A DNA stretch of 64,000 nt from Methanosarcina mazei S-6 (GTDB taxonomy: Archaea; Halobacteriota; Methanosarcinia; Methanosarcinales; Methanosarcinaceae). The position numbers and the translations under genes are program-made. The stretch spans positions 3,658,001-3,722,000 of the forward strand of contig NZ_CP009512.1 in assembly GCF_000970205.1 (NCBI RefSeq), read 5' to 3'. The notes below the pieces were generated by a model. It was not told the origin of the DNA. It worked only from the letters and a program-made list of their open reading frames with translations, and did not search any database. Below, one piece after another: positions 9,609 through 19,764 of the stretch; position 1 is the first letter of the stretch; each line of letters opens with the position of its first letter.

Positions 9609-9751
9609 TAGAAAACTACGCATTTCAATATAATAAAACTTTTGATATCGAGCGAGGCACTAGGAAAGAGGAAGCAGTATTCCTAAAGCATATATAAAAA
9701 GCTTTACGAAACTATTAAGTATAATAAGAATAATTAAAAATGAGACCTGCC

Positions 9752-10246
9752 ATGACATAGCATATCAAAATAGAATGCCCCTCATGCTCACCTGAGGAAA
9801 AAGTCCCGCATGAACTGATAAAATTTGGGATAAGCCCACTGGTGCACTGCCTTGAGTGCGGGCTTGTTTACATTGTCTCAGGGTTAAAAGTCCCTGAAAA
9901 AATAAGCGTAAGGGTCTTCGTAAACAGGATAGAACATCCTTTCACGCACTGGGTAAAGTTGAACGCCGGAGAACTTCTGCGAGAAGATGAAGAAATAATT
10001 CTGGATAAAGTGAAAACCGGTTACGGAAGCCCATTTGTTATAACTTCGCTTCAGATTGGAGTCAGAAGGGTGCCTTCTGCCCTTGCCGAGGAACTCGATA
10101 CAATCTGGGCAAGACCTCTGAATGAAATTACATTCGCAAAGAGAAGAAAAATAAGGCAAAAACACCCGATGTCCTTTGAAAATATTACATCCACAGCTGG
10201 AACTTCCACTGCTTCCGAATATTTGGAAGTAGTTGATGAAAGCTGA
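9752..10246 (+). CDS. Truncated HVO_0476-type zinc-finger paralogue with in-frame TAG at codon 3
   Basis: Reading ATG ACA TAG CAT from 9752 gives 164 codons that parallel the next gene: IECPSCSPEEKVPHEL against its [16 protein letters not shown], then CLECG, then the same domain up to residue about 130. Codon 3 is TAG (9758-9760), and the C-terminal third of the neighbour (the OB-like [12 protein letters not shown] part) is missing. It may be a decaying duplicate, may be read through with pyrrolysine, or may start at a non-standard codon after the TAG. The in-frame cysteine pairs are kept. Confidence 0.5.
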
Positions 10247-10274
10247 TTTTTAAACAGGCAACCACAGTTTATAG

Positions 10275-10316
10275 ACTGCAATTTATGAACTACAATTTAT
10301 GGACTACAATTTATAG
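10275..10316. repeat. 14-nt tandem repeat x 3
   Basis: Three copies of ACTACAATTTATGG-like sequence (10275-10288, 10289-10302, 10303-10316) lie between the two zinc-finger paralogues. The rest of 10247-10464 has no further signal. Confidence 0.75.
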
Positions 10317-10464
10317 AGATCTATTTTTGCAAAACTCTGCTTTTACTCTTACCTTTACCTCCCTGAAACTTTTTTTCTTCCCATCGCCCTTCAGAACACA
10401 TTCTTTAAAACATCACCGGAGAAGTTAAGTATTTAGTATTTTGAATCCATCTATTGATTAGACT

Positions 10465-11100
10465 ATGATGAGAGAAATTGAAGTCGAATGCCCCACATGT
10501 TCCCCGGAAGAAGAAGTCGGGCATGAAGTTCTTAAAGAAGGGCAGAGCCCGCTTGTCCGATGTCTGGAATGCGGACAGGTACATGCAGCGAAGATAAAAA
10601 CCCCAAAATCAGTCAGTTTGAAGGTTATAGTTAGCAAGAAGGATACTTCAAACACCTACAGAACCGAACTGGATTCTGAAACCGTTCTCCAGGTAGATGA
10701 AGAACTGGTTGTGGATGACGAAGAAACAGGAATGGTATGCCCTATCCTGATTACAGCCCTGGATGCAGGAGGAAAAAGGGTCAAAGTAGCCAGGGCAGAA
10801 AACACCGAAACAATATGGGGAAGAGCCATCGATGAGGTGACTGTAAAGTTTTCTGCACAGGAAGGAACTGAAAAAACAGAAGTAATTGAGAAACGTGTTC
10901 CCGGAGACTATGAATTTGTCGTGGGAGCAGAGGAAAGAGCTGGAAATACCCGTCTTTTCATTACCAAGATAAAGATTAGAGACGGGAATTTCAGATCCAG
11001 AAAAGGTGACGCTGTACTTGCAAAATATGTGAAAAGGATTTTTGCCAGAAAGAAGGGGGATAGTTCTGGTCAACGCAGTTTCAGAAAAGGACCTTGGTGA
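10465..11100 (+). CDS. HVO_0476-family zinc-finger protein
   Basis: The protein has 211 residues. An N-terminal zinc ribbon (CPTC at residues 9-12, CLECG near 33) is followed by a beta-rich region and a lysine/arginine-rich tail ([13 protein letters not shown]). The family is conserved in euryarchaea as HVO_0476-type zinc-finger proteins of unknown biochemical role; RNA or ribosome association is only a guess. It overlaps pcm by about 59 nt. The ATG at 10465 follows a TATA-containing AT-rich stretch. Confidence 0.8.
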   Translation: MMREIEVECPTCSPEEEVGHEVLKEGQSPLVRCLECGQVHAAKIKTPKSVSLKVIVSKKDTSNTYRTELDSETVLQVDEELVVDDEETGMVCPILITALDAGGKRVKVARAENTETIWGRAIDEVTVKFSAQEGTEKTEVIEKRVPGDYEFVVGAEERAGNTRLFITKIKIRDGNFRSRKGDAVLAKYVKRIFARKKGDSSGQRSFRKGPW

Positions 11101-11773
11101 GGATAAAAGAAAAAGAGAAAAAGAAAAAGAATGTGAGAAGCTCCGCAAGCTCCTTGTAGAAGGTCTTGAAGGTTTCGTAATAGACGAAAAAGTGCTCCAG
11201 GCCATGCTCCGTGTCCCAAGGCACAGGTTTGTTCCGGAATATGAGCAAAGGGCAGCTTATGTAGACATGCCTCTTGAAATAGGCCATGGGCAAACAATAT
11301 CTGCCCCCCACATGGTTGCTATGATGTGTGAAATCCTGGAGCTGGCTGAAGGGCATAAAGTTCTGGAAATTGGAGCAGGTTCAGGATATAATGCTGCAGT
11401 GATGTCAGAGCTTGTAGGAAAAACCGGGCATATTTACACTGTGGAGCGGGTAGAACCTCTTGCAAATTTTGCAAAGAAGAACCTGAAAGAAGCAGGGTAT
11501 AAAAATGTTACAGTTTTACTTGAGAATGGGTCAATGGGTTATCCCGGATATGCCCCCTATGACAGGATAGCTGTAACATGCGCAGCTCCCAATATCCCTG
11601 AAACTCTCCTGGAACAATTGAAGCCCGGGGGTATAATGGTAATCCCTGTGGGGAGCTATTCCCAGGAGCTAATCAGGGTTAAAAAAGACAGCACAGGCAA
11701 GATATACAGGAAGAAAAAAGGCGACGTTATCTTTGTGCCTATGATTGGCAAACATGGCTTTCGAAGGATTTGA
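11042..11773 (+). CDS. pcm: Protein-L-isoaspartate O-methyltransferase
   Basis: The protein has up to 243 residues. It methylates isoaspartyl residues in damaged proteins using S-adenosylmethionine. Signatures are [32 protein letters not shown], the SAM loop [14 protein letters not shown] and [12 protein letters not shown]. The start lies inside the upstream gene and is uncertain: TTG 11042 is listed, while an in-frame CTG at 11066 follows AAGGGGGA at better spacing. A charged Lys/Glu stretch precedes the catalytic domain. Confidence 0.93.
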   Translation: MPERRGIVLVNAVSEKDLGEDKRKREKEKECEKLRKLLVEGLEGFVIDEKVLQAMLRVPRHRFVPEYEQRAAYVDMPLEIGHGQTISAPHMVAMMCEILELAEGHKVLEIGAGSGYNAAVMSELVGKTGHIYTVERVEPLANFAKKNLKEAGYKNVTVLLENGSMGYPGYAPYDRIAVTCAAPNIPETLLEQLKPGGIMVIPVGSYSQELIRVKKDSTGKIYRKKKGDVIFVPMIGKHGFRRI

Positions 11774-11882
11774 GAGAGAGAGAACCGGAATTAAAAAGTA
11801 TAAAATAAAACTCAAAGATTCTTCTTTAATAATCTGAAAAGAATTAATAAATTATTAATAAGTGTGAAATTAACTACTTGAT

Positions 11883-12347
11883 ATGGACATCGATATATAC
11901 GAGGATTTTGAAGAAATTCATGTAAAAGATGTCTATATAGTCGATGTGTTCAGTGACCCTACCCCTGTTGTGCTTCTTGAGAACCTGAAAGGAGAAATGC
12001 TTCCTATATATATAGGTCATCTGGAAGCCCTTTCAATAGGGAACGTACTTAAAAACATTTCTCCTCCTCGCCCCATGGCGCATGACCTTATGGTCAATAT
12101 TTTCGATCGCCTGGACATAAAAATTGAAGGCGTGTTAATTGACGATAAGGTGGATAAAGTATATTATGCCCGCCTTCTGGTAAAAAAAGATAACAGCATA
12201 ATGCAGTTTGATGCACGACCAAGCGACTGCATTGCACTTGCGCTCAGGGTGGGAGCCCCGATAAGAATACGGAAGAGAGTGCTGGAATGTTCAGAGATAG
12301 AGATGTCCAGACTTGAAGGCGCACGCGTGATAAACATTTTCGGCTAA
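11883..12347 (+). CDS. Bifunctional nuclease-family (DUF151) protein
   Basis: The protein has 154 residues. The core VVLLENLKGEMLPIYIGHLEALSI and ARPSDCIALALRVGAPI match the DUF151/BFN domain, reported to have RNase/DNase activity in plant and bacterial members. The cellular role in methanogens is unknown. It has a full-length single domain, starts at ATG 11883 and stands as its own unit between pcm and hisF. Confidence 0.85.
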   Translation: MDIDIYEDFEEIHVKDVYIVDVFSDPTPVVLLENLKGEMLPIYIGHLEALSIGNVLKNISPPRPMAHDLMVNIFDRLDIKIEGVLIDDKVDKVYYARLLVKKDNSIMQFDARPSDCIALALRVGAPIRIRKRVLECSEIEMSRLEGARVINIFG

Positions 12348-12579
12348 GAGAATATCTTGACAAGGACACCTGGTTAAATCCGGTTTTTTTGCAGAAATCA
12401 CGGCGGGTTCATCTTTGCCAAAAACCTTTATTCGATCCTGTTTTTTCAAACAATCCCGCCTTTTCGAAGAAACCTGTTTTTCAGCAATTTCTGCCCCGTA
12501 AGCAGCCTGACCCTTTCCGGATTTCTGCCTGTTTAATTTCAATAAGCTTTTAATAACAGTTAATTTCATTATCCCTTAG

Positions 12580-13401
12580 ATGCTCACCAAAAGAATCATA
12601 CCATGCCTTGATGTAACCCTTGACAGAGCAGGCGGCTGTGTCGTCAAGGGCGTGGAGTTTGTGGACCTGAAAGAAGCCGGAGACCCTGTGGAGCTCGCCA
12701 AGCGTTATAATGAAGACGGTGCAGACGAGCTTGTTTTTCTGGACATCACAGCTTCAGCTCACGGCAGGGAAACCATGATCGATGTAATAGAAAGGACTGC
12801 AGACGAGGTATTCATCCCCCTTACAGTGGGGGGCGGCATCAGCTCGATTGAAGCTATCCGCCAGATCCTCAGAGCAGGTGCTGATAAGGTTTCTGTTAAT
12901 ACATCAGCAGTTAAAAATCCTGAATTTATCAAAGAATCTTCCGACATATTCGGAGCCCAGTGCATTGTTACTGCCATTGACTGCAAGCGAAATACCAATG
13001 TAAAGGACAATCCAGATAAGACCATTCTGGAGCTGGAAGACGGGACACCTGCCTGGTATGAAGTGGTAATTTACGGAGGCAGGAAAAACACGGGTATTGA
13101 TGCAGTCCAGTGGGCAAAAAGAGCAGAGGAGCTGGGTTCAGGGGAAATCCTGCTCACAAGTATGGACAGGGACGGAACCTGTGCAGGGTATGACATCCCT
13201 ATCACAAGAAAACTCTCAGAAGAACTTGATATCCCGATTATCGCCTCCGGAGGAGTGGGAAACCCCCAGCACATCTATGAAGGCTTTTCGGATGGAAAAG
13301 CCGATGCCGCCCTTGCAGCAAGTATCTTCCACTTCGGGGAATATTCGATACAGGAAGTAAAAGAGTTCCTCAAGGAGAGAAAAATCCCTGTCAGGCTCTG
13401 A
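12580..13401 (+). CDS. hisF: Imidazole glycerol phosphate synthase subunit HisF
   Basis: The protein has 273 residues and forms a (beta/alpha)8 barrel. It is the cyclase subunit that, with glutaminase HisH, forms imidazole glycerol phosphate and AICAR in histidine synthesis. The two catalytic aspartates are seen in CLDVTL (residue 11) and AIDCKR, with phosphate loops VGGGISS and ASGGVG. HisH is not in the window. Start is ATG 12580. Confidence 0.97.
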   Translation: MLTKRIIPCLDVTLDRAGGCVVKGVEFVDLKEAGDPVELAKRYNEDGADELVFLDITASAHGRETMIDVIERTADEVFIPLTVGGGISSIEAIRQILRAGADKVSVNTSAVKNPEFIKESSDIFGAQCIVTAIDCKRNTNVKDNPDKTILELEDGTPAWYEVVIYGGRKNTGIDAVQWAKRAEELGSGEILLTSMDRDGTCAGYDIPITRKLSEELDIPIIASGGVGNPQHIYEGFSDGKADAALAASIFHFGEYSIQEVKEFLKERKIPVRL

Positions 13402-13571
13402 AATCCGAAAAACAGAATTTTTAGGATCTATCCGAACAGATTTCGGCCTGGCAGACTTATCCAGAATGGAGATTTCCAGACAGGAATTTTGTCCGATCCT
13501 ATCATTTAATGCCTTAAAAGGGTCAGCCGAACAAAAGATTGGCAGAAAATACCGGAAAAGGTGATAAAGTT

Positions 13572-13859
13572 ATGGAAATTTCCGAGTTTCAAAAGCTTAT
13601 GTATGAACTCTATGCCCACAATGACATAAGGAGGGGCGGAAAGGCTACAATGCTCTGGCTGGTTGAAGAAGTGGGAGAACTTGCCGAAGCTATTCGCAGG
13701 GAAGAGCCCGAAAACATAGAAGAAGAACTTGCAGACTGCTTTGCCTGGATAGGTGCTCTTGCCAACCTTTACGGAGTAGACCTTGAAAGGGCATTCCTTA
13801 AAAAGTATCCTGGAGTCTGCCCCACCTGTGGGAAAAAGCCCTGCATCTGTACTGACTGA
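13572..13859 (+). CDS. MazG-like nucleotide pyrophosphohydrolase with C-terminal cysteine motif
   Basis: The protein has 95 residues from ATG 13572, preceded by GGTGA at normal spacing; the frame is open upstream to 13539. The metal-binding MazG pattern EExxE...ExxD is seen in LVEEVGELAEAI and EEELADCFAW. A cysteine cluster at the end (CPTCGKKPCIC) suggests an added metal site. It probably hydrolyses a nucleoside triphosphate; the substrate is unknown. Confidence 0.88.
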   Translation: MEISEFQKLMYELYAHNDIRRGGKATMLWLVEEVGELAEAIRREEPENIEEELADCFAWIGALANLYGVDLERAFLKKYPGVCPTCGKKPCICTD

Positions 13860-14132
13860 TTACAGAGTACAGGAATATTCAGGGATATTTATTAAATTTA
13901 ATGGAAGCTCATATTCAAAACCCTTAATTTTCAGGCTTTGCCTGTATTTTCAGTAATTCTTTTTATGCTTTAATTTTTTCAGGGTTTCCAATCTTTCAAA
14001 CTTTTGCCTGGACACTATTTTTCTTCCATTATTATATTAACTCTCATATTTTTTGAGATACTTTTTTATTTATTAGAGGCAATCTCTTATCTGGAATTTA
14101 ACGGAATTCTTTATTTATCGGGGTAATAGAAG

Positions 14133-14534
14133 ATGTCAGAAACACAAAATATGGAAGCTCTTGAAGGTTTGCAGCTGAAGATCCTGAATAATACCGAGGA
14201 GAACTTTGTGCTTCAGGCTCAGAAGATTGAAAAAGGGAAATATAAGAAAGGCTACGCGGCTCCGGAAAATGTCGGGTCTTATGAGGAAAAAAGTTTCGAG
14301 CTCATCGCATGTGAAGGAAGCTGTGAAGGCGGAGCAGATATCGAAGGATGGATTAAATACGGCATAGGGTGCTCGGAGGGATATTTCAAGATACATTTCA
14401 AATACATAGGAAAGCAGGACAAAGTCAGCTATTCCTGTGAATCCCATATGCATGATGGAAAAATACTATGTGAGACATCGAAGGATAAGAAAAGCAACAG
14501 AATTGTGACCTGGATAATAGGACCAAAAGCATAA
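14133..14534 (+). CDS. Hypothetical soluble beta-rich protein
   Basis: The protein has 133 residues, with no signal peptide or membrane segment. Four cysteines (ACEGSC, GIGCSEG, YSCES, ILCETS) and alternating hydrophobic strands point to a beta sandwich. The general pattern (LKILNNTEENFVLQ, closing with TWIIG) faintly recalls small aegerolysin- or crystallin-like proteins, but this is not a firm assignment. It is a monocistronic gene, ATG 14133, with CGGGGTAA upstream. Confidence 0.6.
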   Translation: MSETQNMEALEGLQLKILNNTEENFVLQAQKIEKGKYKKGYAAPENVGSYEEKSFELIACEGSCEGGADIEGWIKYGIGCSEGYFKIHFKYIGKQDKVSYSCESHMHDGKILCETSKDKKSNRIVTWIIGPKA

Positions 14535-14690
14535 ACCGAAGGAAATTCGTCCGGACTTTGTCCAGCAACACTTCACTCAATAACCCCTTTTGTTATATTT
14601 GCTCTGCCACAACCATCAGTTATAAATTTAATGTTTCTGGCAGAGCAAATAAAAAACTCTTCTAACCTGCCTGAATTCTCATTATTTACA

Positions 14691-14748
14691 ATAACCAGAA
14701 ATGGAATTAATAACCAGAAATGGAAATTAATAACCAGAAATGGATTTT
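14691..14748. repeat. Tandem repeat, about 20 nt x 3
   Basis: Three copies of ATAACCAGAAATGGAATTA (14691-14709, 14710-14729, 14730-14748) lie just left of the IS200/IS605 remnant. Confidence 0.8.
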
Positions 14749-14774
14749 TATATGACGATTTTTATAGGAAAAAG

Positions 14775-15179
14775 CGTAAAACCCCGAAGTCTTTAGCTTC
14801 GTGGGATATAAGCGTCAACTTCCAAACTGTTAACCGTTATATATTCTGTAAGTTATTAAGTATCTTCAAAACTTTTTTAATATTAGATTTTGCTGTCACC
14901 ACAACCTCACAGTTCCTAAGAACGTTGCTGAATTTCAAAGCGAAAACCAAGCGAGGTAACGTTTGAACATCGGGGAGTTGGATAACAGGGCAAGAATCAT
15001 CCTGAAGGGATTGGGATTAAGCCGTGGAAAGACGGTAGCTGTAAGCATCTCAAGTACAACCTCACGCTCATATCTGTTTCACCTTCGGAACGAGGGGCTA
15101 GAGCCTGCACGACTTGCCTCCAATGGGAGAAGGGATGACTCAGGAAGCCACCCCAGTCTTTAGCTGAGTGGTAGTTCAC
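14775..15179 (+). mobile_element. IS200/IS605-family remnant with both ends and a tnpB stub
   Basis: The left part has a hairpin with CCCGAAGTC...CTTCGTGGG (14782-14805). The right part reads AGGAAGCCACCCCAG...GTGG followed by GTAGTTCAC (15171-15179), a typical IS605-type right-end hairpin and terminus. Between them only a short tnpB 3' fragment survives. In this family the region before the right end gives the guide (omega/reRNA) transcript, so the remnant keeps the RNA-like end without the nuclease gene. The left boundary is approximate. Confidence 0.7.
14963..15163 (+). pseudogene. tnpB: tnpB C-terminal fragment
   Basis: The encoded stretch LDNRARIILKGLGLSRGKT resembles the end of TnpB proteins (consensus DxNAARNIL..GLGLSRG). 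The catalytic RuvC and zinc-finger parts are absent. The frame runs on into the right-end hairpin region, as in intact relatives. Confidence 0.6.
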
Positions 15180-16042
15180 GACATATTTAATATGACGCTT
15201 TGCAGATAGTTTTTAAAATTTGTGGAAAAACGGAGCCGATTGGTTGTTTCGTTTTTAGTTTTTCCGTCAATAACTGCTTTTGTCATAAGCATAAGATTCC
15301 TTGCCCCATCTTTTGAGAATCCTGCCTGTATCAGTGTATTTTCCCATTCTTCAGGCAACACCTGCTGTAAAGTTAAATTTTTATTTAATACATCTCCAAA
15401 TATTTTGGCGATATCTGAAGAACTATAATCATGGGGCCCGGAGATTTCATATATTCTTTCCTGCTGAGTTTTGCAGGTCATTACGTCAGATAAAAAACCA
15501 GCAACATCTGGAGGGGCAATCATAGGCAGCTCCAGTTCAGGTGGAAAAAAAGTCGGCAGTATTCCATATTCTCTGACCAGTTCCAGGTATCCGAGCCAGT
15601 TGCTGAAATAATAAGCAGGCCGGACAAAGACCTGTTCAATTTCAAGATCGGAAAATGCATGTTCAAGCATATAAGATGCCATCAGATTGCCTGTCCCGGA
15701 TTTGTGCTGTGCGCCCATGGAAGATAAGCCAACAATTTTAGAAATCCCGGATGATAAAACAGCTTCTCTGTAATTGCTTATAATCCTTTGAATCTCGTTT
15801 ATAAAATTCTCAGATTCAGGATTTTCAGGCGTTAATAGAAAAACTGAACTTCCACCCTGAAAAGCCTTTTTTAAGGCTTCTACATCTAAATAATCCGCAA
15901 TCTTAACCTCAACACCCTTATTTTTCAGGCCCTGTGCTTTAAGACCATCTCGAACAACAGCTCTTACTGGCTGACCTTTATCTAAAAGGTTATCAACGAG
16001 CATTGAGCCGACCTGTCCTGTTGCTCCCAGTATTATATTCAT
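15176..16042 (-). CDS. NmrA-like NAD(P)-binding protein, 3' end overlapping an IS end
   Basis: The protein has 288 residues from ATG 16042, which follows GGAAGG by 6 nt. The N-terminal Rossmann motif ILGATGQVGSMLVDNLL and the conserved VRPAYYFSNWLG region place it with NmrA-like atypical short-chain dehydrogenases, which act as NAD(P) sensors or quinone/other reductases. The TGA stop lies inside the terminal GTAGTTCAC of the IS200/IS605 remnant, so the last one or two residues and the stop probably come from the insertion. Confidence 0.85.
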   Translation of the reverse strand: MNIILGATGQVGSMLVDNLLDKGQPVRAVVRDGLKAQGLKNKGVEVKIADYLDVEALKKAFQGGSSVFLLTPENPESENFINEIQRIISNYREAVLSSGISKIVGLSSMGAQHKSGTGNLMASYMLEHAFSDLEIEQVFVRPAYYFSNWLGYLELVREYGILPTFFPPELELPMIAPPDVAGFLSDVMTCKTQQERIYEISGPHDYSSSDIAKIFGDVLNKNLTLQQVLPEEWENTLIQAGFSKDGARNLMLMTKAVIDGKTKNETTNRLRFSTNFKNYLQSVILNMS

Positions 16043-16204
16043 ATTATACCTTCCAGACATGAGGATAATTTGTAATTAAATTTAGTTTTTAAATCTAGTT
16101 GGATTGCCTGCCAGTTAAACAATTCCTCACACTAAATAACTCCTCAAATTAAACAATTTCTCAGATTAAACAGTTACCGCTCAGGTATTCCTGAAAAAGA
16201 AAGG

Positions 16205-18853
16205 ATGCCAAAGTTTAATAAAGAGCATACTCAGTTATCCCATCTGATGAAGCCTGCAAAACCTGAACTGCTGGCTCCAGCCGGCGGCATGGAAGCTCTG
16301 ATGGCAGCCGTAGAAAACGGAGCCGATGCTGTATACCTTGGAGCCAGGGCTTTTAGCGCCCGAGGATATGCATCCAATTTCTCAGAAGAGGAGATTGAAA
16401 ATGCTATTGATTACGCCCACCTCAGAGGCGTGAAGGTATACGTAACAGTAAATACCCTGCTCAAGGAAGGGGAAATAGAAAGCGCCCTTATGCTGCTCTC
16501 CCGCCTGAGAGAAATGGGGGTAGACGCGATAATCATTCAGGACCTCGGGCTCATTTCCCTTTCCAGAAAATACCTCCCTGACCTTCCACTCCATGCGAGT
16601 ACTCAGATGACCCTGCACAACAGTGTAGGTGCGGGGTTTATAAAGGGTCTGGGAATCGAAAGAATTGTGCTTTCACGGGAAGTTTCGCTTGAAGACATAA
16701 AAACGGTAAAAGAAAGAAATGACGTCGAGATCGAGGTATTCATACACGGAGCTCTCTGTATTTCATATTCAGGGCAGTGCCTCCTTAGCAGCCTGATAGG
16801 AGGAAGAAGCGGAAACAGAGGATACTGTGCCCAGCCGTGCCGCAAAAAGTACAGGCTTTACTGTAACGGGAAGCAGGTAAAAACTACAGGCAGCTATCTT
16901 TTGAGCCCTAAAGACCTTAACACGGCTACAGCCCTTGGGCCTCTTATAGAATCAGGGATAGAGTCTTTCAAAATAGAAGGCAGGATGAAAAGGCCGGAAT
17001 ACGTTGCAGGAGTTGTCAGGATCTACCGCCGCCTGATTGACAGATACCTGAAAGACCCTGCCGGATATTCAGTTTCCGAAGAGGAACAGGAGACTCTTAC
17101 TCAATTATTTAACCGCGGATTTACCTCAGGCTACTTTTTTGAGAACCCGCGAGGAAAACTCATGAGCCGGGAAAACCCGCATAACCGCGGAATTCCTGCC
17201 GGCAGAGTTATCAGTTATGACAGGCGCACAAAACATCTCCGCGTAAAACTCTCAAACTCCCTCCGCCTGGGGGACGGAATAATGGTCGAAAACGCAGAGA
17301 CCCGACCTGAAGATAAAGGAAAAATCATATCCTCGATGTATACTGAAAAAGGCCCTGTATACAGCGCAGAAAGAGGCGAAGTCGTAGAAATTCCTTTTGA
17401 CTCAAGGGCGCCGTCAGGGAGCACAGTTTACAGGACACACGACAAGAAGCTTATGGACTCCCTCAAAAAAGAAAGCGAATCAGGGTCCCTGAGGCCAAAG
17501 ATCCATATCTCCCTCAAAGCAACCATCGTTCAGGGTAAACCTGCCAGACTCGAAGTGATGGACAGAGATTCAAATTTCGTGGTAGTTGAGTCCGGGTATC
17601 TTGTCGAGAAGGCAGAGAAATCTCCAACCTCAAAAGCACAGATTGAAAAACAACTCACAAAGCTTGGGAACACTCTTTTTGAGGCAGCCGAACTGGAAGT
17701 AAATACGGAAGAGGATATTTTCATTCCCGTAGGGCAGTTGAATGACCTCAGGACACAGGCAGTTTCTCAGCTTGAAAAACTGAGAATATCAAAATGGAAA
17801 CGGGAGACACTTGAAATATTTCCTCTCTCTGCACCCGGAGAAAAAAAGGCAGCAGAAATAAAGAAACCGGAGACGACAGGAGGATTGGAGGAGAGAGGAG
17901 AGAAGGATAGAACGAAATCGCAGAAACCTTCAGAAAGACCCTTAATTTCGGTTTCCGTATATTCCCTGGAAGAGCTTGAAGGGGCTCTTGAAGGCGGAGC
18001 AGACTGCGTTTACTTCGGAGAAGGGCTTTTCAGGAAACCAGAAACAGCCGAAAAAGAGAAAAGCTTCAGTAAAGAAGGGATTTCCGGAACTGACCTTGAT
18101 TTAATTTTTGAAAGCTCTGTCCTGAAAACCAGAGATGCAGGCAGAAAAATATACTTCACTACTCCAAAAATAGTGAAGGACTCTGAAATAAAAACAGTAG
18201 AAGAGCTTCTCTCCCGTGCAGAAAAGTTCGGAGCCGACGGGGTTATTGTTTCAAACCTTGGGACATTCAGCCTCGCAAAAGAAAAAGGGGTCCCATGCGT
18301 CGCAGACAGTTCTCTGAATATTTATAATGGTTACACTTTTGCTCTACTTCTGGAAAATAGGGCAAAAATGGCAGTCCTTTCTCCCGAACTGACACTTGAA
18401 GAGATAAAAGAGGTGGCTTCTAAAGGGCCTGCGGAATGCATTGTGCACGGCCGCCTCGAACTGATGGAATCTGAACACTGCATCGCCGGCGGGCTGCTCG
18501 GGGGAAATAAAGGGCAGTGCAGCGCTCCCTGCCGCTCAGGAAATTTTAAGCTTGTGGATGAGAAGAACTACGAGTTTCCCCTTCTCATGGACTACCAGTG
18601 CAGGACTCATCTCCTAAACTCAAGGTCTCTCTGCATGCTCGAATATGTTCCTGCGCTTATAGAAAGCGGGATTTCAAGCCTGAGGATAGAAACCCTGGGG
18701 ATGGATGGGAGCGCAGAAGAGGTCAGAAAAATTACGGAAAAATACAGAAAAGCCGTTGACGCATATTATAAGTCAGGAGAAAAGACAAAGGAAAAATGTG
18801 AAGGCCTCGGAAAGGGTTTTACCACAGGACACTATTTCAGAGGTGTACAGTAA
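16205..18853 (+). CDS. Peptidase U32-family protein, duplicated U32 architecture
   Basis: The protein has 882 residues. The N-terminal half is a complete U32 domain: [37 protein letters not shown], and the cysteine cluster CISYSGQC...GYCAQPCR near residues 195-225. Residues about 590-882 are a second, shorter U32-like copy with its own GQCSAPCR and the family-typical ending FTTGHYF. Relatives such as RlhA, TrhP and UbiU/V carry 4Fe-4S clusters on these cysteines and hydroxylate RNA or quinone, so an RNA-modifying role is as likely as proteolysis. The DNPH1-like gene follows within 26 nt. Confidence 0.88.
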   Translation: MPKFNKEHTQLSHLMKPAKPELLAPAGGMEALMAAVENGADAVYLGARAFSARGYASNFSEEEIENAIDYAHLRGVKVYVTVNTLLKEGEIESALMLLSRLREMGVDAIIIQDLGLISLSRKYLPDLPLHASTQMTLHNSVGAGFIKGLGIERIVLSREVSLEDIKTVKERNDVEIEVFIHGALCISYSGQCLLSSLIGGRSGNRGYCAQPCRKKYRLYCNGKQVKTTGSYLLSPKDLNTATALGPLIESGIESFKIEGRMKRPEYVAGVVRIYRRLIDRYLKDPAGYSVSEEEQETLTQLFNRGFTSGYFFENPRGKLMSRENPHNRGIPAGRVISYDRRTKHLRVKLSNSLRLGDGIMVENAETRPEDKGKIISSMYTEKGPVYSAERGEVVEIPFDSRAPSGSTVYRTHDKKLMDSLKKESESGSLRPKIHISLKATIVQGKPARLEVMDRDSNFVVVESGYLVEKAEKSPTSKAQIEKQLTKLGNTLFEAAELEVNTEEDIFIPVGQLNDLRTQAVSQLEKLRISKWKRETLEIFPLSAPGEKKAAEIKKPETTGGLEERGEKDRTKSQKPSERPLISVSVYSLEELEGALEGGADCVYFGEGLFRKPETAEKEKSFSKEGISGTDLDLIFESSVLKTRDAGRKIYFTTPKIVKDSEIKTVEELLSRAEKFGADGVIVSNLGTFSLAKEKGVPCVADSSLNIYNGYTFALLLENRAKMAVLSPELTLEEIKEVASKGPAECIVHGRLELMESEHCIAGGLLGGNKGQCSAPCRSGNFKLVDEKNYEFPLLMDYQCRTHLLNSRSLCMLEYVPALIESGISSLRIETLGMDGSAEEVRKITEKYRKAVDAYYKSGEKTKEKCEGLGKGFTTGHYFRGVQ

Positions 18854-18878
18854 GGAATCCTGTGAGAGGTGTGAAGAA

Positions 18879-19328
18879 ATGGAAAAAATAATACCTTCGG
18901 GACAGGGTAAAAAAAGTATCTTCCTTTCGGGATCCATAAGGGGAGGAAGACAGCTGCTTGAAACATACAGGTTCATATATGATGCTCTTGAAGAAGCAGG
19001 TGCGGAAGTGCTCAGCTGGCATGTTGCAGACCCGGAACTGGAAAAAACAGAATCAAAAATGACTGAGCAGGAGATTTATGCCAGAGACCTCGGTTTGCTT
19101 GAAAAAAGTGATGCACTGATTGCAGAGGTAACTGTGCCGTCCACTGGCGTTGGGTATGAAATATGCAGGGCGCTTGTCCGAAAAATTCCCGTACTCTGCC
19201 TTCACATGCCAGATGTGGCAGTTTCATCAATGGTGCTGGGGAACCCTGATACTCTGATGGAAGTCCGGTCCTATCCAGATAAGGAGGCACTTAAAGAGAT
19301 TATTATTGATTTTATCCGGGCTCTCTGA
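18879..19328 (+). CDS. Nucleoside 2-deoxyribosyltransferase-like / DNPH1-type hydrolase
   Basis: The protein has 149 residues from ATG 18879, preceded by GAGGTG at 8 nt. [16 protein letters not shown] and [22 protein letters not shown] match 5'-deoxynucleotide N-hydrolase (DNPH1/RCL) and deoxyribosyltransferases; the Glu of GVGYE is the catalytic position in the family. It probably cleaves a modified or normal deoxynucleotide. It lies directly after the U32 gene, so the two may act together in nucleic-acid or nucleotide maintenance. An in-frame extension to 18705 overlaps the U32 gene and lacks support. Confidence 0.85.
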   Translation: MEKIIPSGQGKKSIFLSGSIRGGRQLLETYRFIYDALEEAGAEVLSWHVADPELEKTESKMTEQEIYARDLGLLEKSDALIAEVTVPSTGVGYEICRALVRKIPVLCLHMPDVAVSSMVLGNPDTLMEVRSYPDKEALKEIIIDFIRAL

Positions 19329-19479
19329 AGAAAAATGCGCCATAAAATACATTATGTTCATCAAATAAAAGAGATCGGATGGCATTTTCAAGTACTTCTG
19401 GCACAATTTTTTTAAAAGCCCTGACTGTGTCATAAAACTCAATGATAAATATAAATAATTTGAACACTATGTATAATCT

Positions 19480-19737
19480 ATGGTAGTTGGTATTACCGAA
19501 ATCTCAGTATTAATTCTGGCAGCTGTAGCGGCATTTTTGCTATATAAAGTTCTCAAAACTGCCACCAGCCTTGCGATAAATGCAGTACTCGGAATCTTAT
19601 CCCTGATAGTAGTAAAGTTTTTGCTGGGACTTGAGATCGCAATTACATGGGTGGCAGTCCTTGTCTGTGCAATTGGAGGAATTTTCGGAGCACTTGTAAT
19701 AATCGTGCTCAATTATCTAAAAATAGCCTTTATATGA
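19480..19737 (+). CDS. BofA-like small membrane protein
   Basis: The protein has 85 residues, almost entirely hydrophobic, with two to three membrane helices and the central NAVLGILSLIVVKFLLGLEI stretch typical of the pro-sigma-K processing inhibitor BofA family. Archaeal members have no known sigma-factor partner and their role is unknown. ATG 19480 follows a TATA-like region (TATAAATA near 19450). Confidence 0.75.
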   Translation: MVVGITEISVLILAAVAAFLLYKVLKTATSLAINAVLGILSLIVVKFLLGLEIAITWVAVLVCAIGGIFGALVIIVLNYLKIAFI

Positions 19738-19764
19738 AAAAATTCAGAAAAAATCGGGGGCAGA

